Assembly (NCBI GenBank): GCA_008477525.1
Contig: SPDT01000003.1
Coordinates: forward strand, 1,178,001-1,242,000
Length of the DNA: 64,000 nucleotides
Origin: Hypomyces perniciosus
Taxonomy: Eukaryota > Ascomycota > Sordariomycetes > Hypocreales > Hypocreaceae
Direction: 5' to 3'
Shown in pieces: positions 42,577 to 57,439 of this stretch (within the stretch, counting starts at the first letter, position 1; each line of letters opens with the position of its first letter). The position numbers were made by a program, and so were the translations under genes. The notes under the pieces are model-generated. The model saw only the letters and a program-made list of their open reading frames with translations. It was not told the origin of the DNA and did not search any database.

Positions 42577-45500
42577 TTTATATATAGTATTAGTTCTAAT
42601 CCGCTTGCGCTTCCGCGCTCTCTTTTAAGACCTTTTCCTTTATTCCTTTACTCCTTTAAATTCCTTTACTGCTTTCTTTATTACTTTTATTTAATCTTTT
42701 AACTTATTAGCCAGTAATAGCTAAATTAAGTCCTCCCCAGCTTACTTTAACAGTCTATATAAAACCTCCTCTTTAAAAGTAAAGTAAAGGTTTTCTAAGC
42801 TTTTTTCCGCTTTATTAACTTTATATTTAGATATAAAGTTGATATTTATTTTGGCCCTAGGTTATATAATGCCTCTATTTTATATTCCTAATAAATAGCT
42901 CTAATAGCTAGGGTAATAACTTAAATATTCCTTATTCTGTATTTTATATGCAAATCCCTGTTTTTTAGCGTATAATTAAATATTAGCTGCGCGGCTTAAA
43001 TAAATAGTATTTTAAAGATAAAGGGCATTAAGATATTATTAAGTATAATATAAAATCTAGCTGCTATTTAAGTATTGCCTATATATACCCGAATAATAGT
43101 TTCGCTATATATATTTATTTACCTATTATTAAATGCAGTGCTAACTGCTTTACAGGAGTATATTATTATACTATATTTTACAGCCAGCTAATAAAAGATA
43201 ATATTTCCCTTTAACTTTAAATCTATAAGTGCTTTAATAAATATATTATCAGGCTCTTTTAAATATACCTATATCTGCAGTAGGTCCTGTAAATGGCAGA
43301 GGATTTTTCTTATTTAAACTATATAAATCCAGGTTATAGACTTTTATAACCGATTTGCTTTATAGTTAACAGTTATATATAGTTACTTTAGCTTATAAAA
43401 GTATATTTTTAAAGGTAATAATAGGTTTAGGTCTTTAAGATTAAATAACTTTTTATTTAGTAATCCCTTTACTAGTAAGGGTTATAAGGTTATAGTTTTA
43501 AGAGGTTAATTCTATAGCAATTAAATAACTTATATAGTTAATTTTATATATACAGCTATTGCGTTTAGTCTTTTTAAGAGTTTTTCCTTTAAAGGATATT
43601 TATATATAAAGATAGACATTACTTAATATAAAGTATATTTAAAGATAGTTAAGTTGGTTTTCCTATAAAACTATATTTCGGCAATCCTTTATAATTTTGC
43701 AATTAAGTCTGCTTTTAAAGCGTTTGCGAGTTTTAGAATAGTATTTAAGAGAGTGCTAGTTTTAAGCTTAATTGCATTGTCTAGGATTACTGTTTGGATT
43801 ATTATTTTAGCTTGCTTTACTCCTAGTAATTCCTCCTTATTTTCAGCGCCTTTAATTCCGCCTTCCTTATTATATTGCAGTCTAGACAGTATAGCCTTTA
43901 AAGTTATAAATATAGGGTCTAAATGCAGTTACTTTTTCTTAATTAGTTTTTCTACTTAAGGCAGCAATAGCTTCTCCTTAGTTTATTTATCCGCCTTATT
44001 AATTATATAAATATACTTTTATCCCCTGCTAATTATAAAGTTAGCGAAGAGAGTTTAATTAAATGATTCCTTAGTTAAGCTAGCTTAGTTATATTTATTT
44101 AAAGGTTTTTCTAGGGAGGCTGTTTTAGCTAGGTTTATAGAAAAACTTTTAACCCTTTCTGCTTATATATTATCCCTTTTTTCGGCAATTATTTAATCTT
44201 TACCTGCAAAGCATATAATGTTTATTATTAATCCCTTTATAGGAATTATATTTAACCTTTATAGTGCCTAGATTTTAAATATCTCTTTATATATTACTTT
44301 ATTATAGATAGTGTTAAGGAGTTTAGCTTTATAGGTGGTTGGTTCCTAGTCGAAAAAGCCAGGTTCTATCTTTTTTATAAGTAATAGGCTTAAGGAAACT
44401 TTATTTTAAGCTTTAAATAATTCTATTTGAAGCACTAGCATTTTTTATATATAGGTCCTGATAGTTATAACTAATATAATAAATTAAGGCAGGACTAGGG
44501 TTTTCTGCGGGCTTACTTAAGCTATTTTTACTGCTAGGTTATATATTATAAACCTATAGCCTTTATTATAGGCTAATTTAGTATAGTTTTAGGGAAAATA
44601 GTCTTTATTTTTATAATACTAGCAGTATTTAATATTAATAACTGCCTTTAAGTAGTTAATAAAAAAGGTATTTAATATATTATTATATAAAAGGTTTATT
44701 ATATTAATATTATTAATAGCAATTATTAAAGTAAAAGGTCTTTATTTAGGTTTATTGCCACTAATAGTAATATAATAATATTTTCTTTTTTTTAGGTTAA
44801 TTGCTGTTTCCTTTTATTAAAGGAGCTGAATTGCTAGTTTATTAAATTTTTCGGATAAAGCGTTTATTTAATCTTTAAGCTATAAAGTTATAGTTAGTTT
44901 TGCGGGTTTAGGCTATTTTTTTTTCGCTTTTTTATCTTTAGGCTTAACTTTAACTCAGATAAATCTAATAAGTCTTTAATTTTAAATAGTCTTTTATTAA
45001 ACTCCTGAAAATAGGCTTTTTAAATATTAAGCTCTGCTAGTATTTTATTATAGAAAAGCATTTAGACTTTAGTATATATTAAATCCTTGAAATTATTAAT
45101 TTCTTTAATCCTTTTAAAAGCTATTATTAGCCAAAGCAGCTCTAGTAGTATTACTTTTGCAATATTATAGGAATACAGTATTGCTATCCTTTAATTTTTT
45201 TTATTAAGCTTTTAATAGAAATATCAGTATTAAAGCAATTAATTTATTACTAACTGTATTCCTATAGGTTTATAGCGATAAAGGTTTTAGAGTTATACTG
45301 TATATAATTCCAATTAATTTTTATTTTATTATTTATAGTATTATAAAAGTTTTTTCTTTATTTTATCTTAGTTAATACTTTTTTTAATAAAAATCTAAAC
45401 TATTTTTTATTCCTTTACTTTTATAAACAATTCCAGGTACCTCCTTTAATCTTTAGTTAAAATTCCTTAATCTTCTATTTTTTACTTATAGTTTCTCAGG

Positions 45501-46810
45501 AACTAGGATATATTCTTACTATTAAATTTATTTATAAGGTTAATCCCTATTAGTAGCTTTATACTTTAAATGTTTTTAAAGGCTTAAGTAAAGAAAAGGA
45601 ATTTTTAGGATAGTGATTTCCCTTTTTCTATTAAAGAGCTTAATCTTTCCTTAAATTTTATTATAATAGATATAAATATTATTAATATTAGGTTGAGTGT
45701 ATAATTAAATGATTCTTTAGGTTAAAGGGTTAAAGATAAAGTTGCGTCTAGTATTCTAGTAAAAGGAGGTTATTGGTTTAATTTAGACTCTTTTACTTTA
45801 AGTTAAAGTAAGTTATTAGAGTCTCGATTAAATAGTTCTTTAATAAAAAAATACCCTTTCTCCTGCAAATTAAAGTTATCCGACTTAGATAACTGGCCTT
45901 TAAAGGAGTATTCTTCTTTTAACTGAAAAAGGGATATATTCTTTTAGTAATAGAGCTATAGCAATATATTCTGTTAATATAGGGAGTTTTTTCGCAAAAA
46001 AGAAGGGTTGCGTTTATTTGTCTGGGATAAAGAAATTAGCTGGTCTTTTAAGGATAGCTTCCCGCGTTAATGCTGGTTATAAGATATTAGGTTATTATTG
46101 TTTTTATATTTTCTTTAAATATCTTTAATATAAGTAAAGGCAGCCTATATACTAGAGATTATAAAAGCAGTAAAAATAGTACTTTTATTTAGAGTTAAGA
46201 AAAACCTAGCTAGGAATATTAGTAAAATTAAAATAAAGTCTCTATACTAGGAGATTAAATAATTAATATATCCTTTATTAGCCCCCTATAGCTGTTTTAC
46301 CTATTAACCTACCTGCTAGTAAGTAAAATAAGGGTTATAATAGTATATTAATAGTTTAGGGGGGCTTAGGTTATATAATATTAACTACTTTACTTATATA
46401 TTTACTTTTACTGTAATAATTAATCTTTTAGTAATTTTCTTTAAGATTTTAGCTTTTAATTGGCAGGTATTATTAACTAGTAGTTTCTCGAGGTTCTACT
46501 CTTTTATTATATTTTAGCGCGTTATGCCTAGGTTAACTAATCTTAATATCTTTTTAGAAATTGCAACTAAATAACCTGCGTTTTTAGAGTTAAGTATTAT
46601 ATTAATCTATATTAAATAGTTAGAGAAGGGGTTTTAAGCTATTTCCCTTAACTGATTGTCTTATATTTATACAGAGACTGGGTAAGGCTAGCCTGTAATT
46701 CTATTAGTAGTTAGGTAAAGGTAGGTTTTGGTGGCAGCGTAGAAGTGCCTTTAGTGATTACTTCCTAGGATGCAATTCCTGAGATTTCCCCCTGTCTTGA
46801 TTACCAGTTT
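42577..46810 (-). mobile_element. Partial Gypsy element, 5' internal part, RIP-destroyed
   Basis: Matches 52,811-57,040 over its whole length, offset by about 10.23 kb. In minus-strand orientation it follows the shared LTR at 46,811-47,213 and should hold the gag end; it is cut off at 42,577, before reverse transcriptase. Saturated with TpA and stop codons. Confidence 0.75.
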
Positions 46811-47213
46811 TGTCGAGGGGGAATTGGCACTTTAAAACATATACACAATATATACACACACCCACACACAACGACTGGTATCGAGCGCGGGAACCGCGCT
46901 CTTAACAGAACTATAAAGCGGCGATTAAGTAATATAGGGGCTAAAAAGATATTGTGGATTATTTAATCATAATGCCGGCAGCTAAAAGCAACCAATAGTT
47001 ACCTTTATACGCCTTAGCGACTATATTTTTATAGGTGGGGTTATATATTAAAGGGGGAAGAAGGTTATTGTTTATTAAACTAGGTTTATCTATATATTTT
47101 TATACTCCTATACTTTCCTAATCCAGTAGCTGCTTAAATAAGCAGCTAACCTTTCTTAGGTAAGCTAATAAGAAAAAATGCTGGTGCGTTAGGCATATTA
47201 GTTACCCCCGACA
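46811..47213 (-). repeat. Gypsy LTR shared by two elements
   Basis: 403 bp, starting TGTCGAGGGGG and ending CCCCCGACA on the plus strand, so the ends are inverted as in LTRs. Matches 57,041-57,439. It serves as the 3' LTR of the long element on its right and the 5' LTR of the partial element on its left. Confidence 0.8.
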
Positions 47214-50200
47214 AAGTATATAGGACTATGTAAAAGTTAAATAAATAGGGAAATCTGGCTTTTTTAACTGTATAGGCTTATAAATCAAGGAACTGCTGCG
47301 CTTAGCGCTTACAGTTGTATCTATAAGAGTCGAAGTAGTAGAGGTACCCGCGTTTATTAAAAATATAAGTATACTAATACTTAGGGAAATAAATTAACCC
47401 TATAAGAATTTATTATCTTTTAGTAAAGTACTGGAAGTTTTATAGTCTATTAGGAATACTAAAAGCTTAAAGTATTATTTAATTAAAGGCAAAGGTACCC
47501 TTAAAAGCATCTATAAATATTATTATTTTAGCTTAAACTGCTTTAATAGTCGCTAATCTTTTTACTACTATATAAAGTATTGCCTTTAAAGTAAAGTTTA
47601 ATATTTATCTTTTACAGGAAAGGTTAAATAAAAAGTTATAGATATCTTTAATATAAAAGCGCTATTTATTTACCTTAAAGTTAAATATTAATATAAGATT
47701 TTTATAGTAAATATAGCTTGAAGTAATTATTATTTTAATTAATAGTTATAGGTAGCTGGTAGTACATTAATTAAATTAAAGGTAGATTTATAATAGTTAA
47801 TAGCTATATTGACTTATAATAGGATTAATAGTAAGGTTTTATTTATTTAGCCTAAAAAAGTTTTTAGCGCAGCCTAGGGATACTTAGCTAATATAGCAGG
47901 GGAGTAGAGTTTTTAGTTTATTTTCTATAAGCTAGAAAAATAAAGTAAAAGGGTAAAGGTTTTTCTTTAAATAGGATATTATAGTAAAGAAGGAAAAAGG
48001 GTATAATTAAATAGTTTTAAAGCAGGATTTAAAGTAAAGGTAATATTTTAGTTATAGTAAAATAGGATTATATTTAAGTGGATAAAGAAAAGAAAGAGAG
48101 GTAAAGTATAATATTATTTTTGTCTTTTTATAGGTGCAGGTATATAGTTTAGTGCACAGGGTGGTTTCTTTATTATATATAAATTACTGTTCCTTTAAGG
48201 TAGCCTCTATAACTCGCTTATTTCTTTTTTTTTTTTATCTTCCTTTCTCTCTCTTTCTTTTCTCTTCCTTTTAATCCTTCTTTAGTTATTATGTAATTAT
48301 AAAGGATCCTGCTAGAAAAGCCTGTTATTAGTTGCCTAATATAGCTAACCTTATTAATATACCTATTACAGGCAAGAAAACCTCTGGCGAGATTTCTTTA
48401 TCCTGGAAAGGTTAAACCTAGCTTTATCTCTTTATTTAGCCGTCTACCTTAGATAAGGCTTTAATAAATAGGTATTATTTAATCGGCATCCTTATTCTAA
48501 CTCTATCTAGGTTTAAGAGTATTTTACTGTTTAAATTATAGGTAGTGTTAATATCAGTCAGTTAAACTTACTAATCTATTTAAAAATTACTTTCTCCCCT
48601 TTATTTGCATTATCCTTATCGCTTTTATTGTTTATAAAAGGTTATACCTTTAAGGAATATTTTTAACGCTATACTTTTAAAGGCTTTCAGTTATATCTTT
48701 AAAACATTATATGCACTATTAAAGGAAAGCTTTTTAAGCCTGTCTATATCCTAGCAGAGATTTTATATATTTATAAGTAGTTCTTTTATATTCTTTTTAA
48801 ATGGATAAAGTATATTAAAGCCCTGTTTATATTATTTTATAGACAGCGCAATCCTTAATTCTGCTAAAGGTGCCTTTAGACTTAGTCTATTACTATTATA
48901 ACTATTAAAGAATATATTTTATTCCCTTTTCACAACTATATCTTTATCCTAGGTTTCTAATAAAAGGACTATTTAAATTGCATTTAATCTAAGGCCTTTT
49001 TTTATACTTAGCGATATTTTCCTAGTTACTAGCCTTAATAAAGTAATTAAAGTATAGCTACTACTTTCCTTAAAAAGGTTTAAATATTTACTTTTATTAA
49101 GCTAGTAATCTCTAGCTATTTTAATCCTTTAATAGCCCTTTATCTTATAAAGGACTTTCTTTATTTTAAAGGAAATAAAAAGGCAGAGAGTTAGGTAATT
49201 TAATAGGTTTAGAAGTTTATTTTAACTTTTACTATTAAAAAATAAACAGTTAATAGGGAAATATAATTAATAAATTATTTAATCTTACAGTTTTTTTCTT
49301 TATAATATACTTAAATTATATTTTTTATAGGCAGGGCAGTAGATTTTAATTTATAGCTATTTCCTCCCCTTTAAAAACAATACCTAGCAGCTATTTTTTA
49401 AAAATATTACTATTTATCCTCTTTTATATATCCTTTATATAAAGGTAGTTATCTTAACTTATCTAGTTTATTCCAGGAATAGTTACTTTAAAGTATTATA
49501 AAGGACTGTGTTTTAGTTAAAATATCTCTTTTTCCTTTAACTTATAAGTATATGCCTTAATTTTTAGCCAGACTATTTAATCTTATTAACTATATATTCC
49601 TTTAATAATTAAAGAGTTACTATAAAGCTTTTTAAGTTTTTGGTTATTAATAACCTTAATTATTACTTTATTAACCGCTTTATCTTTAAATAAGTCTTTA
49701 TCTGCCTCTAGGTCCTAATCTATAAAAGTTTCTTTATTATCTTTAGCTATTTACTAGCTAAATTTATCTTTTATAAACTTCTTTAAATATTTACCTAAGT
49801 AAATTTTATTAAATAAGACTTTATTTAATGTTTTTAGTTTATATACTTTTATTATATCCGCTTAAAACTTAATTTTAAATAGGCCCAGTTAATATATCCT
49901 TAGTTTTGCATCTTTTAAAAGGTCCCTCTAACGTTTTGTATTATAAAGTAAAATAAAGTCGCTAAAGAGAAGTAGTTTAGCTGCTTTCTGCAGTAAATAT
50001 TAATTATTGGCATTTATCCTTTTAATTAATATTTAGCGAAATGCAGTTACTTTCTCCTAGGCTATTTTAATATTTTTTTCTTTTCTTTTAAATACATGGA
50101 TATACACTATTAATTAATCTTCTATTATATAGACTTTATCCTAGTTAATTAGCTGCTAGGTAGGTAGTTTTACCTTTAGGGGAAAAATCGGTTTTTAGTT

Positions 50201-53200
50201 AAATAATAAGTAAAACGTAAAGTACTTTATTAAGCTTTTTACTGTATATCTGTCAGCTATAATCGCTTTATCTAAGTTCTAGAACCACTTTTTATCAAGC
50301 CTGGCTATCTTTATTAATGCTAATATTAAGCTTTAATAGCTAACCTTTACTGCAGTATTAGCTTTAAGGTTATATACTAATATCTAAATAATCTTAACTT
50401 TTAAATTAATTAATACCTTTAAAAGTATCTTTTTTATTTCTAGTCCCCTATCTATAATAGCCTAAATTATTATATTAAATTAATATATTTATCTAAATAT
50501 AAACTTTATTATTACTATTAATAATAAAGTAAATATAGGTTCCACTTTTATTTATTTATAAAAGTTATATTTTCCTTTAAATAGGTAGATATATCTATAG
50601 TTATTTAGGATATATTAGGTATTAAAATAGACTTTCTCTATAGGCCTAGTTAGTTCTATTGCGATAGCTGGCTCCCTAAAGTGGTATAAATTGAAGCCTT
50701 AATATTAAAGGCATAATATAACTGCTTTGTATATATTATTTTATATCTGCAGCTACTAGTATCTTTCCTTTAAAAACCAGAAAATCACTTCTTAGCCTTT
50801 ATAGCCTATTTCAGTATAGTACTGCTAAACAGCTATTTTCCTTAAAGTTAAGCTATTAAGGATAAATGCAGGTTAGTAGCAGTATTTTATTAGTCTTGCC
50901 TATAACTTCCTGTCTTTTATAATAAACCTTTTTACTTTATTCTTAAATTGCTAGAAGTTTATAGCTAAAAGATTAAATAGTCTCTATATTATTTAAAAGT
51001 ACTATACAATTTATTAAGACTTTTTGCTATATTTTTCCCCTAGCAGTATAAACGAAATTGTACCTAAGTGTATATCTATAAAATCTTTTAAATCCCCTTT
51101 TTTCTCAGCTTTAGCCTTATCTATAGCAGTTATTAATGTATATAATAAAGCGTCTGCCATAATATTTTCTTTTTTAAAGATATATTTAACAGTAAAGTTA
51201 AAAAAAAGGATATAATTAATTTATTAGGTTATATACCTATTAAAGATATTATTAATTCTATTATTTATTTAATTAATAATTACTTTAGCGTTTATTTCCA
51301 GTATAAATAAAAGCTTATAAATATAAGTATATAGCCTTTTAAAGGCTTAGAGTAAAGCTTTATATTCTTTCTTTATAGCGTTATACTTTATTTTTAATAA
51401 AAGCCAGTATTTACTTTTATATTAAATTAATTATCTTTTCTCTTTTATAATCTATATTAAAACAGCCCCTTAGCCTATTATACTGGCGTTAACTATAAGG
51501 ATTACTTCCCTATATCCTTTATTTATATTTAATATTACTAGTATTAGGGCGGAAGTAATAAGCTTTTTAAGTTTATTTATAGCTTGCTATTATTCTTTAG
51601 TCTATTTTTAAAGGGTATCTTTCTTTAATAGGGTTATTAAAGGCTTAGTAATCTACGCGAAATATTCAATCTAGCATTTATAGTAGTTAACTAAATTAAA
51701 GAAAGATTAAACTTTATTAATAGTTTTATAGTTCTTTTATTTTTTAATTTTAATAATTTTGTCTATAACTGGTTAGCGCTTTTCTATTTTATATAAGTAC
51801 CCTATTAATTTGGCGGATTCTTAATAAAAGACTGATTTTACTGCTGAAATTATATATCCTAATAATTTAATATTTACCAGGGTTTTATTTAGGTTTTACA
51901 GATACTTTAAAATATAGCATTAAACCCTAGGTATTGCTTTTTTACTGCTATATATAAACTTTAAACTTTATACTGCAATATTATCTAAAAATAATCAGTA
52001 AACTATAAGTATAAAATTAAATAATATTTAAAGAATAATACGCTAAAATTGCATTACTGAATTTATAGCGCCTATTAAAAAAGTACAGTATTTTAAAAGG
52101 CTAATAGGGCTTATAAATATAGTTATATCTCGGCTTTTCTTGTTAAAAGGGATTTAATTATGGCCTAAAAAAAAGTCTAGTAATAATAGTATTATATAAC
52201 CTGTAAAGTCCTTGCTGAATTAGTTTGCGCTTAAGGGAATAAAAGTATCTTTAATAGTTACTTTATTTATCTGTATAATAGAGTTAATAAAGTAAAGGCT
52301 ACTGTCTTTCTTCTGCATTAAAAAAAACAGGTTTTTATATAGCCTATAGCTTTCCTTTAAAAGACCTTTTTTAATATATACTTATAGCAGGTTAATTACT
52401 TTTTTCTCTATACCCTTAAAGATTAGGATATTACTGCTCTGCTAAATGTTATACTTTACTATATAAATAGTCTATAGTAAGGCAATTTTAGGGTTTAGCT
52501 TTTTATATTCTGTAAAATCCCAGGAAAATACTATTTCCCTGTTTTTTAGGATTTACATTAAGATTGCGGTTTCTTATATTATCAGTTTCCCTTCTACTGT
52601 TTTCAGGATTACTGCCAGGCAGTCTAGTATAAGTCTTAACCTAGTTTTAATCAGTAAAAACTTTAATATAATATATTCAGCGAATAAGGTATTAAGGTCT
52701 AAATTATCTTTAATTTTATCCTATTTCTTTTATTTCTAATAAAGACTTTTAGCAGGAATAAAACTGTTAAACAGGGTATTATCTATTAAATAGATTTTTA
52801 TACCTTTTTTTTATATATAATATTAGTTCTAATCTGCTTATACTTTTACGCTCTCTTTTAAGACCTTCTCTTCTATTCCTTTACTCCTTTAAATTCCTTT
52901 ACTGCTTTCTTTATTGCTTTTATTTAATCTTTTAATTTATCGGCTAGTAATAGCTAAATTAAATCCTTTTTAACTTACTTTAATAGTCTATATAAGACCT
53001 TTTCCCTAAGAGTAAAGTAAGGGTTTTCTAAGCTTTCTTCCGCTTTATTAACTTTATACTTAAATATAAAGTTAACATTTATTTTAGCTTTAAGTTATAT
53101 AATGCCTTTATTTTATATTTTTAATAGATAGCTTTAGTAGTTAGGGTAATAATTTAAATGTTCCCTATTTTATATTTTATATATAAATCCTTATTCTTTA

Positions 53201-56200
53201 GCGTATAATTAAATATTAGCTATATAGCCTAAATAAATAATATCTTAAGGATAAAGGGCATTAAGATATTATTAAGTGTAATATAAAATCTAGCTGTTAT
53301 TTAGGCGTTGCCTATATATACCTAAATAATAGTTTTACTGTATATATTTACTTACCTATTATTAAATATAATACTAACTGCTTTATAGGAGTATATTATT
53401 ATACTATATTTTATAGCCAGCTAATAGGAGATAATATTTCCTTTTAACTTTAAGTCTATAAATGCTTTAATAAATATACTATTAGGCTTTCTTAAATATA
53501 CCTATATCTGCAATAGGTTTTATAAATAGCAGAGGATCTTTCCTATTTAAACTATATAAATCCAGGTTATAGACTTCTGTAATCGATTTCCTTTATAGTT
53601 AATAGCTATATATAGTTACTTTAGCTTATAAAAGTATATTTTTAAAGGTAGTGATAGGTTTAACTCTTTAAGATTAAATAACTCTTTATTTAGTAATCCC
53701 TTTACTAGTAGGGGTCGCGAGGTTATAGTTTTAGGAGGTTGGTCCTATAGTAACTGAATAATTTATATAGTTAGTTCTATATATACAGCTATTGCGTCTA
53801 GTCTTTTTAACAGTTCTTCCTTTAAAGGATATTTATATATAAAAATAGATATTACTTAATATAAGGTATATTTAAAGATAGTCGAGTTAGTTTTCCTATA
53901 AAACTATATTTTAGTAATCTTTTATAATTTCGCAATTAAATTTACTTTTAAAGTATTTGCAAGTTTTAAAATAATATTTAAAAAAGTATTAGTTTTAAGC
54001 TTAATTGCGTTATTTAGAATTACTATTTAGATTATTATTTTAGCTTGCTTTACTTTTAGTAATTCCTCTCTATTTTTAATACCTTTAGTTCTGCCTTTTT
54101 TATTATATTGCGGTCCAGATAGTATAGCCTTTAAAGTTATATGTATAGGGTTTAAATGCAATTGCTTTTTCTTAATTAATTTTTCTACCTAAAGCGGTAA
54201 TAGCTCCTCTTTAACTTACTTATCCGCCTTATTAATTATATAAATATACTTTTATCCCTTGCCAGTTATAGGGTTAGCAAAGAGAGTTTAATTAAATAAT
54301 TCCTTAGTCAAACTAGCCTGGTTATATTTATTTAAGGGTTTTTTTAAGGAGGCTGTTTTAGCTAGGTTTATAGAAAAACTCTTAACCTTTTCTATTTATA
54401 TATTATCCCTTTTTTTAGCAATTATTTAATCTTTGCCTGCAAAATATATAATATTTATTATTAATCCCTTTATAGGAATTATATTTAACCTTTACAGTAC
54501 CTGGATCTTAAATATCTCCCTATATATTACTTTATTATAGATAGTATTAAAGAGTTTAGCTTTATAGGTAATTGGTTTTTAGTGAAAGAAGCTAGGTTTT
54601 ATTGTTTTTATAAATAATAGGCTTAAGGAAACTTTATTTTAAGCTTTACACAATTTTACTTAAAGCGCTAGTATTTTTTATATATAGGTCCTAATAGTTA
54701 TAATTAATATAATAAGTTAAGGCAGGACTAGTATTTTTTATGGGCTTACCTAAGCTATTCTTACTGCTAGGTTATATATTATAAACTTATAGCCTTTATT
54801 ATAAGCTAACTTAATACAGTTTTAAGGAAAATAATCTTTATCTTTATAATACTAGCAGTATTTAATATTAGTAACTGCCTTTAAATAGTTAATAAGGAAG
54901 GTATTTAGTATATTATTATATAAAAGGTCTATTATATTAATATTATTAATAGTAATTGTTAAAGTAAAAGGTCTTTATTTAGGTTTATTACTACTAGTAG
55001 TAACGCAATAATATTCTCTTTCTTTTAGGTTAATTGCTGTTTCTTTCTGCTAAAAGAGCTAAATTACTAGCTTATTGAATTTTTTAAATAAAACATTTAT
55101 TTAATCTTTAAGCTGTAAAGTTATAGTTAATTTTGCGGGTTTAGGCTATTTTTCTTTTCGCTTTCTTATTTTTAAGTTTAACTCCGACTTAAATAAATCT
55201 AATAAATCCTTAATTTTAAATAGTCCTTTATTAAACTCCCGAAAATAGGCTTTTTAAATATTAAGCTCTATTAATATTCTATTATAAAAAAGCATCTAGA
55301 CTTTAATATATATTAAATCCTTAAAATTGTTAATTTCTTTAATCCCTTTAAAAGCTATTACTAGCTGAAGCAGCTCTAGTAATATTACTTTCGCGATATT
55401 ATAGGAATACAGTATTACTATCCTTTAATTTTTTTATTAAACCTTTAATAAAGATATTAATATTAAAGTAACCAATCTATTATAAACTATATTCTTATAG
55501 GTTTATAGCGATAAAGGTTTTAAAGTTATATTATATATAATTCTAATTAATCTTTATTTTATTACTTATAATATTGCAAAAGTTCTTTCTTTATTTTATC
55601 CTAGTTAATACTTTCTTTAATAAAAATCTAAACTATTTTCTATTCCTTTACTTTTATAAACAGTTCTAAATACCTCTTTTAATCCCTAGTTAAAATTCCC
55701 TAATCTTTTATTTCTTACTTATAGTTTCTTAGGAATTAGGATATATTCTTACTATTAAATTTACTTATAAAGTTAATCTCTATTAATAGCTTAATACCCT
55801 AGATATTTTTAAAGGCTTAAATAAAAAAAAAACTTTTAAAATAGTAATTTCCCTTTTTTTACTAAAAAGCCTAATCTTTCCTTAAATTCTATTATAATAG
55901 ATATAGATATTATTAATATTAGGTTAAGTGTATAATTAAATGATTCTTTAGGTTAGGGGGTTAAGGATAAAGTTGCGTTTAGTATTCTAGTAAAAGGAGG
56001 TTATTGGTTTAATTTAAACTCTTTTACTTTAAATTAAAGTAAATTATTAAAGTCTTAATTAAATAGTTCTTTAGTAAAAGAATACCCTTTCTTTTATAGA
56101 TTAAAGTTATCCGATTTAGATAACTAGCCTTTAAAGGAGTATTTTTCTTTTAGCTAAAAAAGGGATATATTCTTTTAATAATAAAGCTATAGCAATATAT

Positions 56201-57040
56201 TCCGCTAATATAGAGAGTTCTTTTATAAAGAAAAAGGGTTGCGTTTATTTATTTAAGATAAAGAAATTAGCTAGTCTTTTAAGGATAGCTTCCTATATTA
56301 ATATTAATTGCAAGATATTAAATTATTATTATTTTTATATTTTCTTTAAATATCTTTAATATAGGTAAAGATAGCCTATATACTAAAGATTATAAAAGCA
56401 GTAAAATAATACTTTTATTTAAAGTTAAGAAAAACCTAGCTAAGAATATCAGTAAAATTAAAATAAAGTGTCTATATTAAAAAATTAAATAATTAATATA
56501 TCCCTTATCAGCCCCTTATAGCTATTTTGTTTACTAACCTACCTGCTAGTAAATAAAATAAAGGTTATAATAGTATATTAATAGTTTAAGGGGGCTTAGG
56601 TTATATAGTATTAACTGTTTTACCTATATATTCGCTTTTACTATAGCAACTAGTCTTTTAGTAATTTTCTTTAAAATTTTAACTTTTAATTAATAGGTAT
56701 TATTAACTGGTAGTTTCTTAAGGTTCCGCTCTTTTATTATATTTTAGCGCATTACGCCTAGGTTAACTAATCTTAATATCTTTTCAGAAATTACAACTAA
56801 ATAACTTGCATTTTCAGAGTTAAGTATTATACTAATCTATATTAAATAGTTATAGAAGGGGTTTTGGGCTATTTCCCTCGGCTAATTATCTTGTATTTAT
56901 ATAAAGACTAGGTAAAGCTAGCCTGTAATTCTATTAGTAGTCAGGTAAAGGTAGGTCTTGGTGGCAGCATAGAAGTGCCCTTAGTGATTACTTTTTAGGA
57001 TGTAATCTTTAAGATTTCCCCCTGTCTTGATCACCAGTTT
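47214..57040 (-). mobile_element. Ty3/Gypsy retrotransposon internal region, RIP-destroyed
   Basis: About 9.8 kb between two matching LTRs. On the minus strand, about 52,200-51,600 reads as a decayed Gypsy reverse transcriptase: blocks resembling a fingers/palm segment ending in a FLDN-type catalytic motif (YXDD region), then LVNIKLLGYIISAVKS and a VNYYKC...EYFA...ITKPL block that in intact elements leads into RNase H. The order shows transcription from right to left, with gag at 57-53 kb and pol at 52.8-47.2 kb. Almost every former Trp and Gln codon is a stop. No functional frame remains. Confidence 0.75.
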
Positions 57041-57439
57041 TATCGAGGGGGAATTGGCACTCTAAAATATATACACAACATATACATACACCTACAATAA
57101 CTAGTATCGAGCGCGGGAACCGCGCTCCTGACAGAACTATGAAGCGGCAATTGAGTAATGTAGGGGCTAAAAAGATACTGCGGATCATTTAATTATAATG
57201 CCGGCAGCTAAAAGTAACTAACAGTTACCTTTATACGCCTCAGTAACTGTATTCTTACAGGTAGGGTTATATATTAAAGGGGGAAGAAGGTTATTGTTTA
57301 TTAAACTAGGTCTATCTGTATATCTTTATACTCCCGTGCTTTCCTAATCCAGTAGCTGCTTAAATAAGCAGCCAACCTTTCTCAGGTAAGCTAATAAGAA
57401 AAAATGCTGGTGCGTTAGGCATATCAGTTACCCCCAACA
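57041..57439 (-). repeat. Gypsy 5' LTR
   Basis: 399 bp matching 46,811-47,213. Its terminal bases are TATCG and CAACA where the other copy has TGTCG and CGACA, both G-to-A changes of the RIP kind. Confidence 0.8.

Noticed and set aside
46845..46870. CA-rich tract that could be a microsatellite or telomere-like run
   Set aside because: It lies inside the Gypsy LTR, is short and irregular, and has no telomere repeat (TTAGGG).
43753..51215. Short open frames inside the AT-rich block (43,753-43,959 and 51,024-51,215)
   Set aside because: They run opposite to the Gypsy coding strand and are chance survivors in RIP-mutated sequence.
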